Part shown: positions 52,102-64,000 of the stretch, piece by piece
Layout: each line of letters starts with the position of its first letter
How positions within the stretch are numbered: position 1 is the stretch's first letter
Origin: Hydractinia symbiolongicarpus
Taxonomy: Eukaryota > Cnidaria > Hydrozoa > Anthoathecata > Hydractiniidae
DNA length: 64,000 nt
Reading direction: 5' to 3'
NCBI RefSeq assembly: GCF_029227915.1
Contig: NC_079883.1
Span: forward strand, 8,804,001-8,868,000
The notes under the pieces: generated by a model
Told to the model about the DNA's origin: nothing
Databases searched by the model: none
What the model saw: the letters and a program-made list of their open reading frames with translations, nothing else
Made by a program: the position numbers and the translations under genes

Positions 52102-52462
52102 GCATCTTACCAAACAAAAAACGGCTATTTTTATAGCCACACATCCATAAAAAATATTACGGCTAGCTTTTTATATCAAACTTTGTCCTGCTTTCTGTTT
52201 AAATTTTATGCTACATAAAAATTTTATGCTACATAAAGTTTGACAATGTTAAAAATATGAAGGGCAAGAAAAGTAAAAGCAAGAAAATAAGAAATTTAAA
52301 AACGAAAATACTTAAACTTAGGGAATCTAATCTTAAATTTACTCTTTTTTAACTGTTTAAGTGACTTAAACAAGTTTAACTTTGTACCAAGATAATGTTT
52401 TTTTGTAAATGTGTGGCTATAAAAATAGCCGTTTGTTAATGTAATAGCCAGATACACACAAA

Positions 52463-53014
52463 TTATTTTTTTGCGGTCTTCTTTGCTGCCTTTTTGGGAG
52501 TCTTTTTGACCTTCTTTGCTGCAGGTTTTTTAGCAACAGGCTTCTTTGTGGGTTTCTTAGCTGCTGGTTTCTTAGCCGAGGCTTTCTTTGTGGCAGGCTT
52601 CTTTGCTGCTTTCTTTGGCGTGCTCTTCTTTGCTGGCTTCTTTTTTGGTGTACTTTTCTTTGCAGTAGGCTTCTTTGCCGTTGGCTTTTTTGCTGCGGCC
52701 TTTTTCTTAGGTTTTTCTTTTTTTACCTGACCTAGCTTGAATGATCCAGAAGCACCAGTGCCTTTAGTTTGAATCAAATCGCCTGATGTTACTCCTCGTT
52801 TAAGAGCCATTTTCAGATGATGATCTGAGTTTTCAGCAACTTTGTAATTTGCATGAATATATTTTGTAATAGCTTGGCGAGATGAACCACCGCGTTCCTT
52901 TAGGGTAGCGATAGCAGCCTTGATCATGTCCACATATTTAGGGTGATCAGCTGTCTTCTTTGCAGCAGGTTTCTTCTTGGGTGCGATTTTCTTTGGAGAA
53001 GCTGCTTCACTCAT
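52463..53014 (-). CDS. H1: Histone H1, unit B6
   Basis: 183 aa, identical copy. Stem-loop 52415-52430. Confidence 0.97.
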   Translation of the reverse strand: MSEAASPKKIAPKKKPAAKKTADHPKYVDMIKAAIATLKERGGSSRQAITKYIHANYKVAENSDHHLKMALKRGVTSGDLIQTKGTGASGSFKLGQVKKEKPKKKAAAKKPTAKKPTAKKSTPKKKPAKKSTPKKAAKKPATKKASAKKPAAKKPTKKPVAKKPAAKKVKKTPKKAAKKTAKK

Positions 53015-53593
53015 TTTTAATGTTTTCTTACAACAATCCAACGATAAACGATGCTTGTTATCACAGTAGAAGTATACTAAACATTACCGTGTAAATGAGA
53101 TATAATTTAAGACGGTGCGAAGTATGCGGACGTAAAAGTACCACTCCCGGGAATTGATTTGGCGCGAAAACAGAAATGTGTGTTTCTGTACATCGTATAA
53201 TGTCCGTTTTGGGTGCCGCGACTATGCGAAAGCATGTTAATTTTTATTTGTAGTACGACGCAATAGTCTGCAAGAGAAGCTGCTGGAGTTTGAGGTCTTC
53301 AGCATTACATCTAGTCTGTTAATTTGGGCTTCTTCCGCGCTCGTGTTAGGATTTTCATAAAGCGTTCTTTGGTTTGCGTTGCGTATGTCGGCCTACATCA
53401 TCGACACGGCCTGTTTCCGGCTATTAGGAGCAATTCATATATTGGGCACTGCGTTTCGACTTTTTTATTAGACCACAGTAAAAAAATTCACTCACAGAAG
53501 TCCCTTTCTTTCATGGCTACAAACACGAAGAATTCTGTCGTAAGTAAAACGAATGCGCAAGCCAAAATGACGATGGGGCGAAGTCATAAGCAT

Positions 53594-53666
53594 GGCCCTG
53601 TGGCCCAATGGATAAGGCATCTGACTACGAATCAGGGGATTCCAGGTTCGACTCCTGGCAGGGTCG
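53594..53666 (+). tRNA. tRNA-Arg-ACG: tRNA-Arg(ACG), unit B6
   Basis: Copy matching 1798-1870. Confidence 0.97.
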
Positions 53667-53988
53667 CACTGTCGCATTTCGGCTGCATGGTCTACTGTGT
53701 AACGCGCGCGCACGTTCTGGCGTAATGCGTTGATAAACGGAATGTACGCAGACATATTGGAAAGTAATATCACGCACTTAGTATCGTCGCCTTTGTTAGC
53801 ATTCATGTAAGTTACCATCCACTCGCTACAGTCGCTCTCCATCCTACGGCTAAATCAACAGCCGTGATTTTTACTATGTCGCCGTCCATCCGTACGCGGT
53901 GACAGTTGTAAGCTTTACAGTAACGTGACATGCTCCACAAGCAGTTACGGTGTGTGGACGATGCCTATCATGGCAACGCTTGTTCTTT

Positions 53989-54174
53989 ATCGCTTCTCGG
54001 CCTAATGGCTAAGATCAAGTGTAGTATCTGTTCTTATCAGTTTAATATCTGGTAGGCCATTCTCTGAATGGTCAGTATATTAATCTGATTTTTGGCCTTG
54101 GGTCATGGAGGTGGATTCATTCACGCCGTGACCACGGGTTGCCTTGGTGTTGCACTATTACCGATGGCGGCCCA
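53989..54174 (+). ncRNA. U2: U2 snRNA, unit B6
   Basis: Copy matching 1290-1475. Confidence 0.95.
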
Positions 54175-54365
54175 CATAAGCAATAAAAGAATAATAGCAG
54201 TCCTCTTTCCGACGGCACTCTGCATAGTCTACGGCGGGAACAAAACGCGTACACTGGGGGAGAATACAGCCTATGCCCCGCGACACGGCAGTTTATAACA
54301 CACTCAAGCCACAAGCATTAACAAACTTTGAAGGGTACCCTCATGCTACGGTGCAGTTCCAACTC

Positions 54366-54529
54366 ATACTTACCTGACGGGGAAGTAAAGACTGATCAAT
54401 GAGGGTTTTCTTCCAGAGTGAGGCTCTTGCATTGCACTACGCTTGGGCTGACCTCTGCGATTACTGCAAACGTCAGTAACTCGACCGTACAATTTCTGGT
54501 AGTGGGGGCCTGCGTCCGCGCTCGCCCCC
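54366..54529 (+). ncRNA. U1: U1 snRNA, unit B6
   Basis: Copy matching 935-1098. Confidence 0.95.
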
Positions 54530-54857
54530 TCCTTAAGTCAAAATGAATGAGCTTAGAAAAGTTGCGCGGCCAAATGTCGGTGGTGACTTAAACGCTAAGG
54601 TAAAACCTCGCTTGGCTGTTACGAAACGTGATTGCGATATAAGTCCTCGGAAGGCGGCGGAATTTTATTTTATTTGCCATTCCGTCAGGGTTATTGGATG
54701 ATCGGCAATAGATCGAGTTTGTATGCATTTGAAAGCTCTTTTTTCTCGTACTATCACCTGAAAATGTCGTAGGAAAATGTCATAGGAAACACTTTCAACA
54801 ACCGCCACGTTCCTTAATTGTTATAACAAGAAATATATCACAGCAAATGAAAATGAA

Positions 54858-54977
54858 AAGCCTACGACACCGGGAGTTCCCAGGCGGTCCCCCATCCAAG
54901 TACTATCCCGGCCCGACGATGCTTAACTTCCGTGATCAGACGAGAACGGGTGTGTTCATCGTGGTATGGCCGTAGAC
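54858..54977 (-). rRNA. 5S rRNA: 5S ribosomal RNA, unit B6
   Basis: Copy matching 487-606. Confidence 0.97.
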
Positions 54978-55174
54978 ATTAGTAGGTGCAAATACGTGCA
55001 ATTTATTTTGACGTTGTGATCAAATTTTTTTATTTAATTTCTTTGAGTTACTTAGGACAAGGCGTATGCATGGATTATCTATTAGACTTTAAGGTTATAG
55101 TTTTGTGAAAAAAACAATGTTTTTTTAAAGATGTGTGGCTATAAAAATAGCCGTTGTTTTCTGAGTGTAGCGGT

Positions 55175-55555
55175 TTACTTCTTCTGTCCTTTGTCGTTCT
55201 TCTTTGGGAGTAAGACAGCTTGAATGTTTGGCAAAACACCACCAGCTGCAATGGTTACACCGCTCAAAAGTTTGTTTAATTCTTCATCATTACGAACAGC
55301 CAATTGTAAATGTCTTGGAATAATCCTAGCTTTTTTGTTGTCTCTTGCTGCGTTACCAGCCAACTCCAATATCTCAGCAGATAAATATTCCAAGACGGCT
55401 GCTAAGTAAACTGGTGCTCCAGATCCAATTCGGTTAGCATAGTGCCCTCTACGAAGGAATCTATGCACTCTACCGACTGGAAATTGAAGTCCAGCTCTTG
55501 AGGATCTTGTCTTGGCTTTAGCCTTAGCTTTTCCACCTTTTCCACGTCCAGACAT
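55175..55555 (-). CDS. H2A: Histone H2A, unit B6
   Basis: 126 aa, identical copy. Stem-loop 55137-55152. Confidence 0.98.
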   Translation of the reverse strand: MSGRGKGGKAKAKAKTRSSRAGLQFPVGRVHRFLRRGHYANRIGSGAPVYLAAVLEYLSAEILELAGNAARDNKKARIIPRHLQLAVRNDEELNKLLSGVTIAAGGVLPNIQAVLLPKKNDKGQKK

Positions 55556-55839
55556 AACTGCGATTTGATTTGTAAGTTAATACAAAAACGTACGAATATT
55601 TAACGTAAGTGTTAACGAAATAAACTTTACTCGTTTTTTCATCATAAAAATAGGATCGAAATCATGTTTTTTTAACCAATCATAATTAAGTATTAAACAA
55701 AAGATTTTTTTTTTAACCAATTAAATTGCGTATCGGCGTTTTCGGATCGAATTCGATCCGATTTTTTTACTTATAAACAAAAAGTTTTGACTTGCAGTTT
55801 AATGCTTATTTACAAGTTAAGTAGCAAAAATTTTTAACC

Positions 55840-56244
55840 ATGTCTGACGCAGCAGCTAAAGGAGGAAAACAGGCACCTAAAGTAGCCAAGAAAGGTGAAA
55901 AAAGAGCCGGCAAAAAAGGAGGAAAGATTGGTGGAACTGGTGAAAAGAAACGCAAGAGAAAGAGAAAGGAAAGTTATGCTATTTACATCTACAATGTTTT
56001 GAAACAAGTTCACCCAGATGTCGGAGTTTCAAGCAAAGCTATGAGCATCATGAACTCATTTGTCAACGACATCTTTGAGCGCATTGCTTCCGAAGCTTCG
56101 CGTTTGGCTCTTCAAAACAAAAAGTCGACCATCTCTTCTCGTGAAATTCAAACCGCAGTACGTCTTCTCTTGCCTGGAGAACTTGCAAAACACGCAGTCA
56201 GTGAAGGAACAAAAGCCGTCACAAAATACACAAGCAGCAAGTAA
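55840..56244 (+). CDS. H2B: Histone H2B, unit B6
   Basis: 134 aa, identical copy. Stem-loop 56268-56283. Confidence 0.98.
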   Translation: MSDAAAKGGKQAPKVAKKGEKRAGKKGGKIGGTGEKKRKRKRKESYAIYIYNVLKQVHPDVGVSSKAMSIMNSFVNDIFERIASEASRLALQNKKSTISSREIQTAVRLLLPGELAKHAVSEGTKAVTKYTSSK

Positions 56245-56704
56245 ACCAACGTCTACCAAACACAAACGGTCTTTTTTAAGACCACACATCTTTAAAAAAA
56301 CATTTACTTGGCGTCACTACAAGTTAACCGAAGTTAATAAAACTTCTAAATAATGTGCTTAAGAACACTAGCCTACATTTAAAATACTTCCCCATGTGTG
56401 TGTGGATTAGCTTCACTTTTCATACGTATTATTAGCTGTACTTGCAGAAAAGACAAGTACATTGATCCATGTTATTGCTTACATTTAACTTAACCCAGCT
56501 TTTCACGGAAACACTCCCAGGCAAATTAACCCTACAAAGTATTTCTAAATTTTTTTTGTGTCATATATGACATAGTATCGTATAGCAATAAATGTAACTG
56601 TGACAAGACTTTACACATTGTGTAATTTGGAAGCGTGCACAAAGTAATGTTTTAAAAGATTTGTGGCTATAAAAATAGCCGTTTTTGTTGAGCAATGACA
56701 ACGC

Positions 56705-57061
<357 letters not shown>

Positions 57062-57539
57062 TTAACAGAATTCAGACAGCTTTAAAAAGAGGCCATAAAA
57101 TTACCTACTGCTCGTGGAAACACCCTAATTAACCAATAGAGTTGCGTCATTACAAAATGTTCCGAACATTTTGTACATTTTTTTAAGTAAAACTGTAGTT
57201 TTTTTAAAAATTCGTGGTCTTAATGTTTCAGTAAGGCAATAAATTTGGCATCGTTGGAATTCGCCAAACCTTCTGCTACTTACTAAAAAAAAAAAAAGTC
57301 AAAAGCTTTTGTGTATCAGAAGATACAGCCGTTTTCCCGTAGCCAAAAAACACAGATTTTATAAAAATGTTAAAGTAATGAGCGTAATGTCATTATGCAG
57401 CCAATCAGAAATTACTTTCTTAGCACCAATCAAATGGTTTGTTTTGAACCTTAGCTGTCAATCAATATGAGAAATAAAACTTTGGCGCGATAGTGCATTT
57501 TAGACCGTCTTGTGTATCCGTACTACATCGACTTCTTAA

Positions 57540-57953
<414 letters not shown>

Positions 57954-58314
57954 GCATCTTACCAAACAAAAAACGGCTATTTTTATAGCCACACATCCAT
58001 AAAAAATATTACGGCTAGCTTTTTATATCAAACTTTGTCCTGCTTTCTGTTTAAATTTTATGCTACATAAAAATTTTATGCTACATAAAGTTTGACAATG
58101 TTAAAAATATGAAGGGCAAGAAAAGTAAAAGCAAGAAAATAAGAAATTTAAAAACGAAAATACTTAAACTTAGGGAATCTAATCTTAAATTTACTCTTTT
58201 TTAACTGTTTAAGTGACTTAAACAAGTTTAACTTTGTACCAAGATAATGTTTTTTTGTAAATGTGTGGCTATAAAAATAGCCGTTTGTTAATGTAATAGC
58301 CAGATACACACAAA

Positions 58315-58866
58315 TTATTTTTTTGCGGTCTTCTTTGCTGCCTTTTTGGGAGTCTTTTTGACCTTCTTTGCTGCAGGTTTTTTAGCAACAGGCTTCTTTG
58401 TGGGTTTCTTAGCTGCTGGTTTCTTAGCCGAGGCTTTCTTTGTGGCAGGCTTCTTTGCTGCTTTCTTTGGCGTGCTCTTCTTTGCTGGCTTCTTTTTTGG
58501 TGTACTTTTCTTTGCAGTAGGCTTCTTTGCCGTTGGCTTTTTTGCTGCGGCCTTTTTCTTAGGTTTTTCTTTTTTTACCTGACCTAGCTTGAATGATCCA
58601 GAAGCACCAGTGCCTTTAGTTTGAATCAAATCGCCTGATGTTACTCCTCGTTTAAGAGCCATTTTCAGATGATGATCTGAGTTTTCAGCAACTTTGTAAT
58701 TTGCATGAATATATTTTGTAATAGCTTGGCGAGATGAACCACCGCGTTCCTTTAGGGTAGCGATAGCAGCCTTGATCATGTCCACATATTTAGGGTGATC
58801 AGCTGTCTTCTTTGCAGCAGGTTTCTTCTTGGGTGCGATTTTCTTTGGAGAAGCTGCTTCACTCAT
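58315..58866 (-). CDS. H1: Histone H1, unit B7
   Basis: 183 aa, identical copy. Stem-loop 58267-58282. Confidence 0.97.
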   Translation of the reverse strand: MSEAASPKKIAPKKKPAAKKTADHPKYVDMIKAAIATLKERGGSSRQAITKYIHANYKVAENSDHHLKMALKRGVTSGDLIQTKGTGASGSFKLGQVKKEKPKKKAAAKKPTAKKPTAKKSTPKKKPAKKSTPKKAAKKPATKKASAKKPAAKKPTKKPVAKKPAAKKVKKTPKKAAKKTAKK

Positions 58867-59445
58867 TTTTAATGTTTTCTTACAACAATCCAACGATAAA
58901 CGATGCTTGTTATCACAGTAGAAGTATACTAAACATTACCGTGTAAATGAGATATAATTTAAGACGGTGCGAAGTATGCGGACGTAAAAGTACCACTCCC
59001 GGGAATTGATTTGGCGCGAAAACAGAAATGTGTGTTTCTGTACATCGTATAATGTCCGTTTTGGGTGCCGCGACTATGCGAAAGCATGTTAATTTTTATT
59101 TGTAGTACGACGCAATAGTCTGCAAGAGAAGCTGCTGGAGTTTGAGGTCTTCAGCATTACATCTAGTCTGTTAATTTGGGCTTCTTCCGCGCTCGTGTTA
59201 GGATTTTCATAAAGCGTTCTTTGGTTTGCGTTGCGTATGTCGGCCTACATCATCGACACGGCCTGTTTCCGGCTATTAGGAGCAATTCATATATTGGGCA
59301 CTGCGTTTCGACTTTTTTATTAGACCACAGTAAAAAAATTCACTCACAGAAGTCCCTTTCTTTCATGGCTACAAACACGAAGAATTCTGTCGTAAGTAAA
59401 ACGAATGCGCAAGCCAAAATGACGATGGGGCGAAGTCATAAGCAT

Positions 59446-59518
59446 GGCCCTGTGGCCCAATGGATAAGGCATCTGACTACGAATCAGGGGATTCCAGGTT
59501 CGACTCCTGGCAGGGTCG
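59446..59518 (+). tRNA. tRNA-Arg-ACG: tRNA-Arg(ACG), unit B7
   Basis: Copy matching 1798-1870. Confidence 0.97.
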
Positions 59519-59840
59519 CACTGTCGCATTTCGGCTGCATGGTCTACTGTGTAACGCGCGCGCACGTTCTGGCGTAATGCGTTGATAAACGGAATGTACG
59601 CAGACATATTGGAAAGTAATATCACGCACTTAGTATCGTCGCCTTTGTTAGCATTCATGTAAGTTACCATCCACTCGCTACAGTCGCTCTCCATCCTACG
59701 GCTAAATCAACAGCCGTGATTTTTACTATGTCGCCGTCCATCCGTACGCGGTGACAGTTGTAAGCTTTACAGTAACGTGACATGCTCCACAAGCAGTTAC
59801 GGTGTGTGGACGATGCCTATCATGGCAACGCTTGTTCTTT

Positions 59841-60026
59841 ATCGCTTCTCGGCCTAATGGCTAAGATCAAGTGTAGTATCTGTTCTTATCAGTTTAATAT
59901 CTGGTAGGCCATTCTCTGAATGGTCAGTATATTAATCTGATTTTTGGCCTTGGGTCATGGAGGTGGATTCATTCACGCCGTGACCACGGGTTGCCTTGGT
60001 GTTGCACTATTACCGATGGCGGCCCA
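59841..60026 (+). ncRNA. U2: U2 snRNA, unit B7
   Basis: Copy matching 1290-1475. Confidence 0.95.
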
Positions 60027-60217
60027 CATAAGCAATAAAAGAATAATAGCAGTCCTCTTTCCGACGGCACTCTGCATAGTCTACGGCGGGAACAAAACGC
60101 GTACACTGGGGGAGAATACAGCCTATGCCCCGCGACACGGCAGTTTATAACACACTCAAGCCACAAGCATTAACAAACTTTGAAGGGTACCCTCATGCTA
60201 CGGTGCAGTTCCAACTC

Positions 60218-60381
60218 ATACTTACCTGACGGGGAAGTAAAGACTGATCAATGAGGGTTTTCTTCCAGAGTGAGGCTCTTGCATTGCACTACGCTTGGGC
60301 TGACCTCTGCGATTACTGCAAACGTCAGTAACTCGACCGTACAATTTCTGGTAGTGGGGGCCTGCGTCCGCGCTCGCCCCC
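60218..60381 (+). ncRNA. U1: U1 snRNA, unit B7
   Basis: Copy matching 935-1098. Confidence 0.95.
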
Positions 60382-60709
60382 TCCTTAAGTCAAAATGAAT
60401 GAGCTTAGAAAAGTTGCGCGGCCAAATGTCGGTGGTGACTTAAACGCTAAGGTAAAACCTCGCTTGGCTGTTACGAAACGTGATTGCGATATAAGTCCTC
60501 GGAAGGCGGCGGAATTTTATTTTATTTGCCATTCCGTCAGGGTTATTGGATGATCGGCAATAGATCGAGTTTGTATGCATTTGAAAGCTCTTTTTTCTCG
60601 TACTATCACCTGAAAATGTCGTAGGAAAATGTCATAGGAAACACTTTCAACAACCGCCACGTTCCTTAATTGTTATAACAAGAAATATATCACAGCAAAT
60701 GAAAATGAA

Positions 60710-60829
60710 AAGCCTACGACACCGGGAGTTCCCAGGCGGTCCCCCATCCAAGTACTATCCCGGCCCGACGATGCTTAACTTCCGTGATCAGACGAGAACG
60801 GGTGTGTTCATCGTGGTATGGCCGTAGAC
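60710..60829 (-). rRNA. 5S rRNA: 5S ribosomal RNA, unit B7
   Basis: Copy matching 487-606. Confidence 0.97.
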
Positions 60830-61026
60830 ATTAGTAGGTGCAAATACGTGCAATTTATTTTGACGTTGTGATCAAATTTTTTTATTTAATTTCTTTGAGT
60901 TACTTAGGACAAGGCGTATGCATGGATTATCTATTAGACTTTAAGGTTATAGTTTTGTGAAAAAAACAATGTTTTTTTAAAGATGTGTGGCTATAAAAAT
61001 AGCCGTTGTTTTCTGAGTGTAGCGGT

Positions 61027-61407
61027 TTACTTCTTCTGTCCTTTGTCGTTCTTCTTTGGGAGTAAGACAGCTTGAATGTTTGGCAAAACACCACCAGCTG
61101 CAATGGTTACACCGCTCAAAAGTTTGTTTAATTCTTCATCATTACGAACAGCCAATTGTAAATGTCTTGGAATAATCCTAGCTTTTTTGTTGTCTCTTGC
61201 TGCGTTACCAGCCAACTCCAATATCTCAGCAGATAAATATTCCAAGACGGCTGCTAAGTAAACTGGTGCTCCAGATCCAATTCGGTTAGCATAGTGCCCT
61301 CTACGAAGGAATCTATGCACTCTACCGACTGGAAATTGAAGTCCAGCTCTTGAGGATCTTGTCTTGGCTTTAGCCTTAGCTTTTCCACCTTTTCCACGTC
61401 CAGACAT
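61027..61407 (-). CDS. H2A: Histone H2A, unit B7
   Basis: 126 aa, identical copy. Stem-loop 60989-61004. Confidence 0.98.
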   Translation of the reverse strand: MSGRGKGGKAKAKAKTRSSRAGLQFPVGRVHRFLRRGHYANRIGSGAPVYLAAVLEYLSAEILELAGNAARDNKKARIIPRHLQLAVRNDEELNKLLSGVTIAAGGVLPNIQAVLLPKKNDKGQKK

Positions 61408-61691
61408 AACTGCGATTTGATTTGTAAGTTAATACAAAAACGTACGAATATTTAACGTAAGTGTTAACGAAATAAACTTTACTCGTTTTTTCATCATAAA
61501 AATAGGATCGAAATCATGTTTTTTTAACCAATCATAATTAAGTATTAAACAAAAGATTTTTTTTTTAACCAATTAAATTGCGTATCGGCGTTTTCGGATC
61601 GAATTCGATCCGATTTTTTTACTTATAAACAAAAAGTTTTGACTTGCAGTTTAATGCTTATTTACAAGTTAAGTAGCAAAAATTTTTAACC

Positions 61692-62096
61692 ATGTCTGAC
61701 GCAGCAGCTAAAGGAGGAAAACAGGCACCTAAAGTAGCCAAGAAAGGTGAAAAAAGAGCCGGCAAAAAAGGAGGAAAGATTGGTGGAACTGGTGAAAAGA
61801 AACGCAAGAGAAAGAGAAAGGAAAGTTATGCTATTTACATCTACAATGTTTTGAAACAAGTTCACCCAGATGTCGGAGTTTCAAGCAAAGCTATGAGCAT
61901 CATGAACTCATTTGTCAACGACATCTTTGAGCGCATTGCTTCCGAAGCTTCGCGTTTGGCTCTTCAAAACAAAAAGTCGACCATCTCTTCTCGTGAAATT
62001 CAAACCGCAGTACGTCTTCTCTTGCCTGGAGAACTTGCAAAACACGCAGTCAGTGAAGGAACAAAAGCCGTCACAAAATACACAAGCAGCAAGTAA
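61692..62096 (+). CDS. H2B: Histone H2B, unit B7
   Basis: 134 aa, identical copy. Stem-loop 62120-62135. Confidence 0.98.
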   Translation: MSDAAAKGGKQAPKVAKKGEKRAGKKGGKIGGTGEKKRKRKRKESYAIYIYNVLKQVHPDVGVSSKAMSIMNSFVNDIFERIASEASRLALQNKKSTISSREIQTAVRLLLPGELAKHAVSEGTKAVTKYTSSK

Positions 62097-62556
62097 ACCA
62101 ACGTCTACCAAACACAAACGGTCTTTTTTAAGACCACACATCTTTAAAAAAACATTTACTTGGCGTCACTACAAGTTAACCGAAGTTAATAAAACTTCTA
62201 AATAATGTGCTTAAGAACACTAGCCTACATTTAAAATACTTCCCCATGTGTGTGTGGATTAGCTTCACTTTTCATACGTATTATTAGCTGTACTTGCAGA
62301 AAAGACAAGTACATTGATCCATGTTATTGCTTACATTTAACTTAACCCAGCTTTTCACGGAAACACTCCCAGGCAAATTAACCCTACAAAGTATTTCTAA
62401 ATTTTTTTTGTGTCATATATGACATAGTATCGTATAGCAATAAATGTAACTGTGACAAGACTTTACACATTGTGTAATTTGGAAGCGTGCACAAAGTAAT
62501 GTTTTAAAAGATTTGTGGCTATAAAAATAGCCGTTTTTGTTGAGCAATGACAACGC

Positions 62557-62928
<372 letters not shown>

Positions 62929-63396
62929 TCAGACAGCTTTAAAAAGAGGCCATAAAATTACCTACTGCTCGTGGAAACACCCTAATTAACCAATAGAGTT
63001 GCGTCATTACAAAATGTTCCGAACATTTTGTACATTTTTTTAAGTAAAACTGTAGTTTTTTTAAAAATTCGTGGTCTTAATGTTTCAGTAAGGCAATAAA
63101 TTTGGCATCGTTGGAATTCGCCAAACCTTCTGCTACTTACTAAAAAAAAAAAAAGTCAAAAGCTTTTGTGTATCAGAAGATACAGCCGTTTTCCCGTAGC
63201 CAAAAAACACAGATTTTATAAAAATGTTAAAGTAATGAGCGTAATGTCATTATGCAGCCAATCAGAAATTACTTTCTTAGCACCAATCAAATGGTTTGTT
63301 TTGAACCTTAGCTGTCAATCAATATGAGAAATAAAACTTTGGCGCGATAGTGCATTTTAGACCGTCTTGTGTATCCGTACTACATCGACTTCTTAA

Positions 63397-63810
<414 letters not shown>

Positions 63811-64000
63811 GCATCTTACCAAACAAAAAACGGCTATTTTTATAGCCACACATCCATAAAAAATATTACGGCTAGCTTTTTATATCAAACTTTGTCCTGC
63901 TTTCTGTTTAAATTTTATGCTACATAAAAATTTTATGCTACATAAAGTTTGACAATGTTAAAAATATGAAGGGCAAGAAAAGTAAAAGCAAGAAAATAAG

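Overview
The window is a eukaryotic (metazoan) tandem array in which the five replication-dependent histone genes share one repeat unit with four non-coding RNA genes. Each unit is 5852 bp, with 1-2 bp length variants, and carries H1, H3, H4, H2B, H2A, 5S rRNA, U1 snRNA, U2 snRNA and tRNA-Arg(ACG). About eleven units are present. The metazoan assignment rests on intronless histones ending in SLBP-type stem-loops, animal-like U1, U2 and 5S sequences, and replication-dependent H3. The AT-rich histone half suggests a cnidarian, possibly Hydra-like, but that is a guess from general resemblance that I could not test.

Within a unit, read in the orientation of the first copies, the order is H1(+) H3(-) H4(+) H2B(-) H2A(+) 5S(+) U1(-) U2(-) tRNA(-), then the next H1. 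H3/H4 and H2B/H2A are divergent pairs with shared promoters. H1/H3 and H4/H2B are convergent pairs whose 3' stem-loops face each other. U1, U2 and tRNA are co-oriented. The H1 promoter has a textbook E2F site and an H1-type AAACACA box. U1 and U2 share a PSE-like 9-mer near -55 and a matching 3'-box-like motif at +11. The linked products (histones, the U1 and U2 snRNAs of the spliceosome, 5S rRNA and an Arg tRNA) would depend on RNA polymerase II with stem-loop 3' ends, polymerase II snRNA machinery and polymerase III, all within 6 kb.

Layout: positions 1-14321 hold units A0-A2 in forward orientation, starting inside H2A and ending inside H1. Positions 14322-14821 are 500 Ns. Positions 14822-45982 hold units B0-B5 in the opposite orientation. 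Positions 45983-46482 are another 500 Ns. Positions 46483-64000 continue in the B orientation and end in the H3-H1 spacer of B8. Both gaps are exactly 500 N, so they are scaffolding placeholders. The orientation switch coincides with the first gap and may be an assembly artefact. The second gap separates two contig ends that overlap by 340 bp, and the following 2.5 kb carries eleven single-base deletions, so the duplicated H1 fragment and frameshifted H1 there are probably not real.

Copies are almost identical, spacers included. The exceptions I found are a 2-bp insertion truncating one H2A, an H1 K175M substitution, a 5-bp duplication in one H4 leader, one silent H4 change and a 1-bp insertion between U1 and U2.
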